From the NCBI GenBank assembly GCA_964504565.1, contig CAZDEY010000003.1:1-64000 (forward strand): a stretch of 64,000 bases of DNA, given 5' to 3'. The notes below the pieces were generated by a model. It was given only the letters and a program-made list of their open reading frames with translations. It searched no databases and was not told where the DNA came from. Of this stretch, positions 50,795 through 60,359 are shown piece after piece (the first letter of the stretch is position 1; each line of letters begins with the position of its first letter). The stretch is from Cesiribacter sp964504565 (GTDB lineage Bacteria; Bacteroidota; Bacteroidia; Cytophagales; Cyclobacteriaceae). A program made the position numbers and the translations under genes.

Positions 50795-51493
50795 TTACTT
50801 TTTGTATTTGTCTTTTAGAATATCTGCGTAAATTTTTTCTACCTTTTCCACCTTAGGCCTGCTTACCTGCACAATATAACTATCATTGGGATGCAGCTCG
50901 TAGTAATCCTGGTGATACTCCTCAGCCGGGTAAAAATTGGTGAATTTACTTAGCTCGGTTACTATAGGTTTGGTAAACTTCCGGCCAATTTCATCTATAA
51001 CTTCCTCAACAACTTCCTTCTGGTAAGGGTATTGGTAGAAAATTGCGCTGCGGTACTGCTTCCCTACATCCGGCCCTTGTCGATTTAATTGGGTTGGATC
51101 GTGGGCATCAAAAAATATTTCAACCAATTTTCTGTACATTATTTCCGTAGAATCATAATAGACCATAATGCTTTCGGCGTGGCTGGTACGTCCGTAGCTA
51201 ACCTGTTCGTAGGTTGGATTTTCTTCTTTGCCCCCTGCATAACCGGAAATTACCTTATCCACTCCCATGATCCGTTCGAAAGAAGCTTCCGTACACCAAA
51301 AACACCCCCCGGCAAATACGGCCACCGATTGCTTTTTACTTGGCTGAAGATAATTAGGCTGGTCTGTTACACTCTCGGCTTCAGTGGTATTAGATATATT
51401 AGAATCTGGAGCTTGGGAAGAACCTGATGGTTGACAGGCTAATAAACTACCCGAAAGCAGAAACAGGCCTATAAAACTATTTACTATTTTCAT
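50795..51493 (-). CDS. msrA: Lipoprotein peptide-methionine (S)-S-oxide reductase
   Basis: A 232-residue second MsrA. ATG at 51493 gives a signal peptide with lipobox SLLAC (Cys20); the start at 51556 would bury it. The catalytic motif GGCFWCTE puts the nucleophile at Cys64 and a second Cys67. The rest follows the MsrA pattern: GYAGGKEENPTY, GRTSHAE, DAHDPTQLNRQGPDVGKQYRS and EYHQDYYELHP. As a lipoprotein it would repair envelope proteins, needing an extracytoplasmic electron donor. The tandem order with the cytosolic form suggests duplication followed by export. First gene of the pair. Confidence 0.95.
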   Translation of the reverse strand: MKIVNSFIGLFLLSGSLLACQPSGSSQAPDSNISNTTEAESVTDQPNYLQPSKKQSVAVFAGGCFWCTEASFERIMGVDKVISGYAGGKEENPTYEQVSYGRTSHAESIMVYYDSTEIMYRKLVEIFFDAHDPTQLNRQGPDVGKQYRSAIFYQYPYQKEVVEEVIDEIGRKFTKPIVTELSKFTNFYPAEEYHQDYYELHPNDSYIVQVSRPKVEKVEKIYADILKDKYKK

Positions 51494-51539
51494 ACCTACT
51501 GATAACGCCTGGCGCTTAGTTATGTTGAAAGCATGGTAC

Positions 51540-51568
51540 AAAAAAAGCCGGTCCATATAAGACCGGCT
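51540..51568 (-). terminator. Intrinsic terminator of the gyrA-TPR operon
   Basis: Stem AGCCGGTC / GACCGGCT with a 7-base loop, then seven T on the minus strand. It ends the transcript running from gyrA through the TPR gene. Confidence 0.9.
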
Positions 51569-51590
51569 CTAAATATATCGTCAGTTTAGC

Positions 51591-52733
51591 TTACTGGGCT
51601 TTCAATTCTTCTATTTTATCTCCCATAGCATCACCCTTAGCCTTCTCGCCAACGCGATAGTACGATACCATCAGGCGGTCCATTAGGGCTGTATCATCCG
51701 GGTTAAGCTTAACTGCATGTTCCAGGTGAGGTACGGCAGATTTAAACTGATTTTCAGCTTTCTTCATAAGCTCCTTACGCTTAGCTTCATCAGCGCGGCT
51801 GGTACCCAAGTTGTTAGCTTCTTTAATTGTTTCGGCAGCCATATTATAATATAAAGCTCCTAAGTTATAAGCCGAACTAGCGTGGGTGTTATCAATTTCC
51901 TGAGCTTTTTCATAGGCAGCTATTGCCTCTTCCATATTATTGGTCTGCTCATTCAGGTAGCCTTTAAGGAACACCAAGTCGGCATTGGTTGGGTCACCGG
52001 CAATAGCTGATTCTAAAGCTTGCTTGGCCTCCTCGTTTTTCTCCTGCTTTAGGTACATGTTTACCTCCAGCTTGCTAAAGGTTACGTCGTCCGGAAACTT
52101 AGTTTTAGCATCGCTAATAACCTTAGCCGTTTTCTCATAATCCTTGTTCTTATCCATCTCATAGCTAATGAGAGCGTAGTAGTAATCAGGATTATCGGTA
52201 AGGTCGGTAAGCTTATACAGCATCTCTACTACCTTATCATCGTTACCAATTTGGCTGGCAGCTACGTAGGCATTCATTACCGCATTAGAGTCGGCAGGGT
52301 TCACAAACATAGCCCGTTCAAAATTAACCAAGGCCGACTCAAAATCTTGTTCGTTAAAATTTGCTACACCGGCATTAAATGGAGTGGTGTACAAGTTTTG
52401 TAGAGACTGATCAGCAAAAACGTAATAAGTACCGTTTTCTTTTTCTAATTCTTTGGCTTTGTTAAACGCAGCAATTGCCTCGGTAAGGTACTGATCGCCC
52501 TGGTCGGTGTTACCGGCCTCATCGGCTAGGCTACCGTAAACCTGACCCTTAATAAACCAGGTTTTAGCTTTATCCGAAGTTTTTTCGTGCTTAACGGCAG
52601 CATCAATTTGTTCTTTGGCCGCGGCAAAGTCCTTATCCTTTACGTATGTTTCGGCCTTACGTACCGCGCTGTTCTGAGCACTTACCGTAAGTGCGCCAAC
52701 GCCCAGCGCTATGGTTAAAATTTGCTTTTTCAT
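51591..52733 (-). CDS. Exported TPR-repeat protein
   Basis: A 380-residue protein with a signal peptide (1-19, TVSAQ) and tetratricopeptide repeats through the whole mature part. Clear repeats are FINPAD-like: FEQALVNFERAMFVNPADS, AIAAYEKAQEIDNTHASSAYNLGALYY and HLEHAVKLNPDDTALM. It lies 30 bases after gyrA in the same direction, with a terminator behind it, so both are on one transcript. Periplasmic TPR proteins usually serve as scaffolds; no partner is visible here. Confidence 0.9.
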   Translation of the reverse strand: MKKQILTIALGVGALTVSAQNSAVRKAETYVKDKDFAAAKEQIDAAVKHEKTSDKAKTWFIKGQVYGSLADEAGNTDQGDQYLTEAIAAFNKAKELEKENGTYYVFADQSLQNLYTTPFNAGVANFNEQDFESALVNFERAMFVNPADSNAVMNAYVAASQIGNDDKVVEMLYKLTDLTDNPDYYYALISYEMDKNKDYEKTAKVISDAKTKFPDDVTFSKLEVNMYLKQEKNEEAKQALESAIAGDPTNADLVFLKGYLNEQTNNMEEAIAAYEKAQEIDNTHASSAYNLGALYYNMAAETIKEANNLGTSRADEAKRKELMKKAENQFKSAVPHLEHAVKLNPDDTALMDRLMVSYYRVGEKAKGDAMGDKIEELKAQ

Positions 52734-52763
52734 ATTAAGTTAAAAATTACTATCTGGTTAAAA

Positions 52764-55322
52764 TTAATCTTCCGGAGTCTCTTCTACATCGTCAACACCT
52801 TCTTCCGGCGATACATCCGTTTCTTTAACGTCGGCCGCATCTTGTTCAATTAGGGTAGCTTCAACCTCTTCGTCCTCAATAGCTTCAATTTTCTCAACTG
52901 AAGAGATCTGGTCACCTTCCTGCAGACGGATCAGTTTAACCCCTTGCGTTGCCCGACCCATAACCCTTAGGTCATCAACTTTCATTCGGATGGTTATGCC
53001 GCTGCGGTTAATTATCATCAATTCGTCCGAATCAATAACTTCTTTTATAGCAACTAGTTCGCCGGTTTTTTCGGTCACCTTAAGGGCTTTAACTCCCTTA
53101 CCGCCCCGGCGGGTAATTCGGTATTCTTCGGTTACCGAACGTTTACCGTAGCCATGGGCAGTTACTACCAGCAAGCTGGCATCCTCTCTGGAAACACAAA
53201 CCATGCCAATTACCCTATCCCCGGCCTTGTCCATACTTATGCCGCGTACCCCAGCTGCCGTACGGCCCATAGAGCGAACATCGGCCTCGTGGAAGTGAAT
53301 TGCCCGGCCGCTAGCCAATGCCAAAACAATATGGTTATCGCCATTGGTAATACGAACATCCAGTAATCTGTCACCTGGGTTAATGGTAATAGCATTTACT
53401 CCATTCTGGCGCGGACGGCTATAAGCTTCCAGCGGGGTTTTCTTTACCGTGCCATTTACCGTTGACATCACCACGAAATTATTATTTACGTAGTCTTCGT
53501 CCTTAAGATTTTCTACATTCAGTACCGCTCGTATAGTATCGCCGGATTCTATATTAATCAGGTTTTGGATAGCCCTGCCTTTAGAGGCTTTGCTTCCTTC
53601 CGGAATTTCGTACACCCGCATCCAGAATACTTTACCGAACTCAGTAAAAATCAGCAGGTAATTATGGGTGCTGCCGATAAACAAGTGTTCGGTGAAATCA
53701 TCTTCCTTGGTAGAAACTCCGCGCGAGCCTACCCCGCCCCGGGTTTGGGTACGGTATTCGGATAGCTGGGTGCGCTTCATATACCCTTGGTGCGAGATGG
53801 TAATAACCACCTGCTCGTTCGGGATCATATCCTCAATGGTAATATCATCGCCGCTATGTACAATATCGGTGCGGCGCTCATCGCCGTAGCGTTCCAGCAC
53901 TATGCCTAACTCATCTTTTATAATCTGCATACGGCGCTCCTCGTTAGCCAGAATATCCTTCAGGTCTTCTATTAGCGCCATTACTTCGTTATATTCCTGC
54001 TGGATTTTTTCCCGCTCCATGCCCGTAAGGCGCTGCAGACGCATATCCAAAATGGCGCGAGCCTGAATTTCCGATAGTTCAAAGCGCTCCATTAAGCCGT
54101 TACGGGCAACTTCCGGATCGCGAGAACTTCTAATCAGGGTAATAATTTCATCCAGGTTATCTAAGGCAATCAGGTAGCCTTCTAGAATATGGGCGCGCTT
54201 TTCGGCTTCTTCCAGCTCGTATTGGGTACGGCGAACTACCACCTCGTGGCGGTGTTCAACGTAGTTCTTAATTAAATCTTTAAGGTTGAGGGTTTGTGGG
54301 CGCCCTTTAACTAGCGCCACGTTATTAACCCCAAAGCTAGACTGAAGCTGGGTATACTTATACAAATGGTTTAATACGACGTTGGGTATAGCGTCCTTTT
54401 TAAGATCGTATACCACCCGCATACCATTTCTATCCGACTCATCCCGAATAGCCGAAATACCCTCAATTTTTTTCTCGTTAACTAAAGCCGCAGTTTTTTC
54501 CAACATGCTGGCCTTGTTAACCTGATAAGGAATTTCGGTTACTATAATTTGTTCCTTTCCGGTTTTGGTCTGATCGAAGTGGGCCTTAGCCCTAAGAACG
54601 ATTCTTCCTCTACCGGTTTCGAATGCGGACTTAACTCCTTGATACCCATAGATTGTACCGCCGGTAGGGAAATCCGGAGCGGTAATATGCTCCATTAATT
54701 CCGGTATAGTAATGTCGCGGTTATCGATATAGGCTATAATACCGTTTATTACCTCGGTAAGGTTGTGCGGGGGCATATTAGTAGCCATACCAACGGCTAT
54801 ACCGCTAGAGCCGTTTATCAGCAGGTTAGGCAGGTTGGCCGGAAGCACGGTAGGCTCCTTTAAACTATCATCGAAGTTGGGCTGGAAATCAACGGTATTT
54901 TTGTTGATATCATTCAGCATTTCCTCGGCTATGCGGCGGAGGCGGGCCTCGGTATAGCGCATAGCTGCCGGTGAGTCACCATCCACCGAGCCAAAGTTAC
55001 CCTGACCGTCAACCAAAGGATAGCGTAGCGACCACTCTTGGGCCATCCGTACCATGGTATCGTATACCGAGGAGTCGCCGTGGGGGTGGTATTTACCCAG
55101 CACCTCTCCTACTATACGGGCCGATTTTTTGTACGGGCGGTTATAATTTACACCTAGCTCCAACATACCATAGAGTACCCGCCGGTGTACTGGCTTTAAG
55201 CCGTCGCGAACGTCGGGCAGGGCTCGGGAAATGATTACGGACATCGAATAATCGATGTAGGCTCCGCGCATTTCATCCTCAATATTTATAGGTATGATGT
55301 TTTCGTTTTCTCCTACTGCCAT
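52764..55322 (-). CDS. gyrA: DNA gyrase subunit A
   Basis: An 852-residue subunit of the type II topoisomerase that introduces negative supercoils. The breakage-reunion domain has the active tyrosine Tyr123 in AAMRYTEARL; the quinolone region HPHGDSSVYDT carries Ser84 and Asp88 (the E. coli 83 and 87 equivalents), the drug-sensitive type. The C-terminal pinwheel contains RRGGKG as GyrA-box. An acidic tail of about 40 residues closes the protein. The gene order gyrA-TPR is closed by the terminator at 51540-51568. gyrB is not in the window. Confidence 0.98.
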   Translation of the reverse strand: MAVGENENIIPINIEDEMRGAYIDYSMSVIISRALPDVRDGLKPVHRRVLYGMLELGVNYNRPYKKSARIVGEVLGKYHPHGDSSVYDTMVRMAQEWSLRYPLVDGQGNFGSVDGDSPAAMRYTEARLRRIAEEMLNDINKNTVDFQPNFDDSLKEPTVLPANLPNLLINGSSGIAVGMATNMPPHNLTEVINGIIAYIDNRDITIPELMEHITAPDFPTGGTIYGYQGVKSAFETGRGRIVLRAKAHFDQTKTGKEQIIVTEIPYQVNKASMLEKTAALVNEKKIEGISAIRDESDRNGMRVVYDLKKDAIPNVVLNHLYKYTQLQSSFGVNNVALVKGRPQTLNLKDLIKNYVEHRHEVVVRRTQYELEEAEKRAHILEGYLIALDNLDEIITLIRSSRDPEVARNGLMERFELSEIQARAILDMRLQRLTGMEREKIQQEYNEVMALIEDLKDILANEERRMQIIKDELGIVLERYGDERRTDIVHSGDDITIEDMIPNEQVVITISHQGYMKRTQLSEYRTQTRGGVGSRGVSTKEDDFTEHLFIGSTHNYLLIFTEFGKVFWMRVYEIPEGSKASKGRAIQNLINIESGDTIRAVLNVENLKDEDYVNNNFVVMSTVNGTVKKTPLEAYSRPRQNGVNAITINPGDRLLDVRITNGDNHIVLALASGRAIHFHEADVRSMGRTAAGVRGISMDKAGDRVIGMVCVSREDASLLVVTAHGYGKRSVTEEYRITRRGGKGVKALKVTEKTGELVAIKEVIDSDELMIINRSGITIRMKVDDLRVMGRATQGVKLIRLQEGDQISSVEKIEAIEDEEVEATLIEQDAADVKETDVSPEEGVDDVEETPED

Positions 55323-55418
55323 CTGAATTTATCTGTAGTTTATAGGCGCCGCAATTTAGTGAAATTTTGCGGTTTTTGAGAGGCCATTAAAGCATTACTT
55401 TAACTGGCTGATTTTCTG

Positions 55419-56516
55419 TTACCTAAACCAGGGAAAAAAGCTCTTTTTCGGTTTTTTATACTGCCGTTGCTGCTCAGTATCGTCCTTTTTGCGGCGTTTG
55501 TTTCGTTGAAGCTCACGGTGGTTCTGGCCCATTTTTGGGTTTTGCCACTTAGTAATTGGTTGACCCCGGTATTGGTTGCCGTAGTGAACATGATCGACCT
55601 GGGTTTCGCAGTGTTTAATTGGGCAACGGGGCAACCGGGGATAATTAAGGCTTACCCCTGCCTCCAGATATGCGGAAGGCACCGAGGTTTTGATTTCTTT
55701 TCTATTAAACGGGCTATCTTCTTTTTTGGAAAGAGTTGAAGTAAAGGCATGATATTCCATCGAAGGCCGTAGGGTAAACCTGAAGTATTCGCTAAAGCTT
55801 CTTTCCAATTGATAACCGGCATTAAAGAAAAGCCCGGTAGAAACGTCGTCGGAAAATTGGGTTAATAGTACCCGCTTACCAACACGTATATCGGCGTAAT
55901 GATCCCAGAACAGAAAGTGCATGGTACGATAACCCAGGGTTCCGTAGTAGCGAAGTGCTAAAGCGGACGATACATCGGTTTCGTATTCCTGAAAATTTTC
56001 AGCCGGTTCTTTAAAAGCAAGTGTGCCAATACTGAACAGCTCCAAGCCTACTCCCCCGCCAATTTTGAAGCGTTCTTTTATTAGTACGTGCAACCCTATA
56101 TTTATCGGCAGGCTATGGTTTAGTCCTCGGAGACTGATGGTATCGCCGGAAGCTTGGGTTTCACTCTGGTTCAGGCCCCTTTCGGAAATTGGTGAATTGG
56201 TCCAATTAGTTATACCTTCTGAACCATCAACCAAATAATATTGACCTTCCTGAAAATCCAGCGTATACCCTTCCAGCGACTGGCGGTAGTTATTTATGCC
56301 ATAACCCAAACTGCTGGTAAAGGTAATTTTATTAAGAATATTGCGGATGCGGCGGGGTTTAACTTCCTGTGTGCTGTCTTCGGCCGCTTGGCCTTCCTTA
56401 TCTTCAGTGCTTTCCTCATCCTGATTACGGATTAGCCGGCCGCCCTCCTGCTGGGCGTTTGCTAAGTTACAGAGTACCAGTAGCCCAAAAACTATAAGTA
56501 GTTTCTTATACATCAT
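55419..56516 (-). CDS. Outer-membrane protein with cationic C-terminal tail
   Basis: A 365-residue protein. ATG at 56516 (or 56513) starts a signal peptide ending at LANAQ; TTG at 56531 is rejected. An acidic linker (about 30-60) precedes a beta-rich region (60-300) with repeated aromatic strands such as TFTSSLGYGINNY, LPINIGLHVLI and ALRYYGTLGYRTMHF, typical of an outer-membrane barrel. The last 65 residues are hydrophilic, with His/Cys (CPIKHCETQVDHVHYGN) then a Lys/Arg-rich end (RRKKDD, KKPKKSFF). I do not know this family. The tail cannot be in the barrel wall, so it may bind peptidoglycan, LPS or nucleic acid. Confidence 0.75.
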   Translation of the reverse strand: MMYKKLLIVFGLLVLCNLANAQQEGGRLIRNQDEESTEDKEGQAAEDSTQEVKPRRIRNILNKITFTSSLGYGINNYRQSLEGYTLDFQEGQYYLVDGSEGITNWTNSPISERGLNQSETQASGDTISLRGLNHSLPINIGLHVLIKERFKIGGGVGLELFSIGTLAFKEPAENFQEYETDVSSALALRYYGTLGYRTMHFLFWDHYADIRVGKRVLLTQFSDDVSTGLFFNAGYQLERSFSEYFRFTLRPSMEYHAFTSTLSKKEDSPFNRKEIKTSVPSAYLEAGVSLNYPRLPRCPIKHCETQVDHVHYGNQYRGQPITKWQNPKMGQNHRELQRNKRRKKDDTEQQRQYKKPKKSFFPWFR

Positions 56517-56531
56517 TTTAATGGGCTGCAA

Positions 56532-56739
56532 TCATCGCTTCTGTATAATCTAATTTTAGAGGCTGCATCTAAAACCTAACGAGCCGTTTATCCATCTAGT
56601 GTAGATCGCCCGCAACACCTCTAAAGCTCGGCCGATCGGCTGTCCAGCACTATAACTTGACTTAGGCTTAAAACAACGGGCAAAATAAACAGGTTATTAC
56701 TCTACATACAACCATTTGCTAAACTCAAAGTAAAAATAT
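56532..56739. other. Divergent intergenic region, nothing assigned
   Basis: About 208 bases between divergent genes. It holds GGCCGATCGGC-type palindromic bases near 56627-56640 but no recognised promoter element of the TAnnTTTG type. Confidence 0.5.
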
Positions 56740-57897
56740 ATGAAATTGTTATCGAAAAAAGAGTTTGATGAGCTAAGCGACTGGTCTCAGGAAGGCTCAG
56801 TTTCTATTTATTTACCTACGCACCGTAGCGGCGAGGCAGTTAACAACGGCAAAGATGCCCTTCGTCTAAAAAATCTGCTACAAACGGCCAAAAGCAAGCT
56901 AAGCGAGCAAGGATTTACTGATGCTGAGATTCAGGAATTGCTGGCCCCGGCCCGCAAACTTCAGGAAGACCATAATTTCTGGCATCACCAGTTGGAAGGC
57001 TTGGCTTTATTTATAGGGAAAGGCTTCTTTAAATCGCTGCGGTTGCCTACCAAATTTGAAGAGTCCGTTAGTATTTCGCCTAGTTTCCACCTATTACAGT
57101 TAATACCTCTGCTGAATGGCGATGGCATCTATTATATTTTAGGCCTGAGTATGGAACGAGTTCGACTGCTTGAAGCTACTCATTATTACGTACACGAACT
57201 TGATTTGAACCAGCGGGTGCAGCAAGGCCTAGAAGAAGTACTGAAATACTATGAATTTGAACGCTCCGAGGAAGGCCAAAGCGGCTTAGTACCAAACCCT
57301 CAAAACCGCAACGGCCAGGGTGAACCTAAGCCTAGTAAAAAGGACCTGATAGACGAATACTTCAGAAATGTTAACGAAGGTTTAAAAAATATTATAGTAA
57401 ACAACCGAACTCCGATAGTGTTGGCCGGGGTGGAATATTTGCACCCAATTTTTAAGCAAGCTGCCAGTCAGTTTAATATTTGCGAGGAAGGTATTACCGG
57501 CAACCCCGACCAAATGACCGCTTCGGATTTGCACGCCAAAAGCTGGGAGATAGTAAAACCCCATTTTAGCCAAAAGATGGAACAGACTATTGAAAATTAC
57601 AATAATTTGGCCGGCACCGGCAAAACCACTTACAACCTGGAAGATATTGTTGCCGCCGCAGAAAACGGGCGGGTCGATTCGCTCTTTGTTGTGAAGGGCA
57701 ACCACCAATGGGGCAAGTTCCATAAAGATCGCCAGGCGGTAGAGTTGCATAGCGACCCCAAACAAGGGGATGAATGTATGATTAGTAGAAGTGCCGTAGC
57801 CACCCTTAAAAATGGCGGTCAAGCCTACGTTTTAGAAGAAAGCGAAATGCCTAAGGATTTAGCCGACAATCACGTAGCTGCAATTCTAAGATTCTAA
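56740..57897 (+). CDS. baeRF-family (bacterial release-factor-like) protein
   Basis: A 385-residue cytoplasmic protein with the fold pattern of the bacterial archaeo-eukaryotic release factor families: an N-terminal domain (VSIYLPTHRSGEAVNNGKDALRLKNLL), a middle region with WHHQLEGLALFI and LIPLLNGDGIYYILGLS, the eRF1-like second part DEYFRNVNEGLK and PIVLAGVEYLHPIFKQ, and an L7Ae-like end (AAAENGRVDSLFVVKGN). No GGQ motif is evident. These proteins are thought to act on stalled ribosomes or RNA, but few are studied. It is alone and converges on the TonB receptor. Confidence 0.85.
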   Translation: MKLLSKKEFDELSDWSQEGSVSIYLPTHRSGEAVNNGKDALRLKNLLQTAKSKLSEQGFTDAEIQELLAPARKLQEDHNFWHHQLEGLALFIGKGFFKSLRLPTKFEESVSISPSFHLLQLIPLLNGDGIYYILGLSMERVRLLEATHYYVHELDLNQRVQQGLEEVLKYYEFERSEEGQSGLVPNPQNRNGQGEPKPSKKDLIDEYFRNVNEGLKNIIVNNRTPIVLAGVEYLHPIFKQAASQFNICEEGITGNPDQMTASDLHAKSWEIVKPHFSQKMEQTIENYNNLAGTGKTTYNLEDIVAAAENGRVDSLFVVKGNHQWGKFHKDRQAVELHSDPKQGDECMISRSAVATLKNGGQAYVLEESEMPKDLADNHVAAILRF

Positions 57898-57921
57898 TTC
57901 GGTAATTATATTTTATGATAG

Positions 57922-57957
57922 AAAAGGCTGGTCTACTTAATAGGCAAGCCTTTTTTC
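57922..57957 (+). terminator. Terminator of the baeRF gene
   Basis: Stem AAAAGGCT / AGCCTTTT with a 17-base loop and T-run; it overlaps the end of the converging TonB receptor gene. Confidence 0.7.
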
Positions 57958-60351
57958 TTTGTCTGAACTACCACTTTCAGGTTAAAAAAGCGGGCGCTAA
58001 GGGTATTAGGCACTGCATACTGAAATCCATTTACATCCTGTATATAGGAGTAATTAATTACATTCTGGTTACCCAATAAATTTAGTACCTCAACCCCTAA
58101 CCATACCGATTGCAGGGTTTGAGAGGAAGTAGTCAGAAAAATTTTACTTAATCCTAAATCTACCCGAGTGTAACTTGGCCCACGCAGCATGGCCCGGTTC
58201 TCCAGACTACCCGGCGGATTAAACGGCAGTCCGGAACCGTACAGAAGCTTTAAGTACGCTCTCAGGCTGGGATCGTTGGGTATATGATCTTGTAAGAACA
58301 GGCCCAAATTCAGGCGCTGATCGGTAGGTCGGGGCAGGTTTCCCCGGCTATCTCCGGCTATATCCTCTCGGGCAACCAACGCCCCCAAACTTATCCAGCT
58401 TTCCGCACCCGGAATAAACTCACCGCTCATTCGGGCATCAATGCCGGTTATGTAGCCGGTAGCTTCGTTATTAGCAAAGTAGCGAATGCGCACATTTTCC
58501 TGATCGTAGGCGTTTAGCTCGTATAATTTTTTATAGTAAGTTTCGGCCGCAATGTTAAATAGCCTATTCCAAATCTGGAGGTTCCAATCGCCGCCGGCCA
58601 GTACCTGAAAGCTGCGCTGAGCGTTCACATCGGGGTTAATAGTTCCCTGCACAGTCCGGTACTCCCGATAAAAGGGCGGTTGATGGTAAAAACCGGCCGC
58701 AAACGTGTATACAACATCCCGCACTGATACCGGGCGGTAAGCATATTGAAAGCGGGGGCTTACAAGTAACTCCTCGTTAAGTGAACTNNNNNNNNNNATA
58801 GTGCAATCGCGCACCGTAGGTTAAAGAATGCCTACCGCCAGCCAATTGGGTGCTATTTTGCAGGTAAGCCTGAGCCCGGGTTTGTTCTAGCCGGAGTTTA
58901 TTGTTTATAGTTTTATCAGGATTGTACTGTACAAAATCAGCCGAGTCTACAAATTGAAACTCTTCTAGCCTATCGTTAATAATTTCATTACCGAACCTAA
59001 AGCCAAATTCCAAGCTCTGGTTTTCTTTCCAATAGTAGAAATTACGGTTAAATAATTCAACTACTTCTCCTTCCAGCGTATTTCGGATACGAGTATATTC
59101 GGTACCCGCTCCAATAGCCTCCAAGCGCTTATCTACCGGGTTTTCTTCATTGTCCCGAATTACTCGGGAAAGTAAATACGCACCTTCCACTTCGGAGCGT
59201 TCCCGTTCAATGGTTTTAAAGTAGCTTAAGGCTAACGTACTTTTAAATGATGAGCTAGGCTGATAAATGTAGTTAACCGCCTGCTGAAATAAATCGTTGC
59301 TAACCTGCTCCCGGCCATCATAAAAAATGCTTAATTGTAGCTGTTCGTTAAAAGTGCCGAATGTACTCTGCCTGTCGGAAGGTACAAGATTATAGCGATT
59401 AAGATTGTAGCTGCTTAAAAACTGAAATTGGTGTTCCGAATTAGGAATATAATATACTAATGCCTGTACATCGCCGGAGCGAGGCCGGTATTCGCCGTTG
59501 ATTTCAGTGCGGCCCAGAAGTGGACCGGCATTTTTGTATCTGGTTCCCAGCAATATCTTAAACTTGCCCCGGTCAACTTCAGCATGTAAACTTCCGCCTA
59601 GTAGACCGGCAGTAGCTGATAGATGAGAGCTATCAGGAACCTTATATTTTATATCAAGCACAGAACTTAGCTTATCGCCCAAGCGCGGCTGCCAGCCACC
59701 GGCTGAAAAACTAATTCGGTCTACTAAACGAGGATTTACGAAACTTAAGCCTTCCTGCTGGCCCGTTCGGGTAATAAAAGGGCGGTAAATAGGTATATCA
59801 TTCACATATACCAGGTTCTCGTCAAAATTACCACCGCGTACTGAATAGGCCGAGCTGAACTCATTTATCCGGCTTACCCCCGGCAGCGTAGCAATAATAT
59901 CAGTAATTTCACCAAAAGCTCCGGGTAGATACTCAGCCTCCTTGGCATCTAAGGTAGTTACTCCGGCGGTTTCTCGTTCGGCAGCCCGCTCTCCTTCAAC
60001 CTCTACCGTTCGTAAGGTTTCCTCATCCGGTTCCAGCCTAACTATTATCGGCTGCTGAGATAAAGTTCTGGGGTTTATGGTTATTCTTTGATTGGTATAT
60101 CCTATAAAGGATATTTGCAGGAACAAAACCGAACGGTCAGGTACGGCCAAAGTAAATTGCCCCAGCGAATCAGTAACTGTGGCCCGAGTGGTATTTTCTA
60201 CATTAACTACTGCTAAAGGAAGTGGTTTATTTTGTTCGTCTAGAACCGTACCGCTAATACTTATATCCTGCGCTGCTGCCTGGCTAATTTCCAGAAAAAA
60301 ACCAGCTAGTAGCAATAAGGTGAGTTGTAATAACTTAGCGGACAGATTCAA
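57933..60351 (-). CDS. TonB-dependent receptor with CarboxypepD_reg-like domain (split by gap)
   Basis: About 805 residues of an outer-membrane receptor: signal peptide (to AAAQ), CarboxypepD_reg-like domain (about 29-110; ISGTVLDEQNKPLPLAVVNVENT), plug (about 125-230; LPGVSRINEFSSAYSVRGGNFDENLVYVNDIPIY) and a 22-strand barrel. Ten N at 58788-58797 shift the frame; both sides end on codon borders, so the true gap should be a multiple of three. The start is TTG at 60351, as no ATG lies before the signal peptide. No SusD partner follows, so it is unlikely to be a glycan SusC. It is last in the operon that starts at mnmA, 8 bases after rpe. Confidence 0.9.
58788..58797. other. Assembly gap of 10 N inside the receptor gene
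   Basis: Placeholder run; the true length should be a multiple of three if the gene is intact. Confidence 0.99.
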
Positions 60352-60359
60352 GGGTACAA

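Noticed and set aside
57933..60351. SusC-type glycan receptor
   Set aside because: There is no SusD gene beside it, and it lies in an operon with protease and housekeeping genes.
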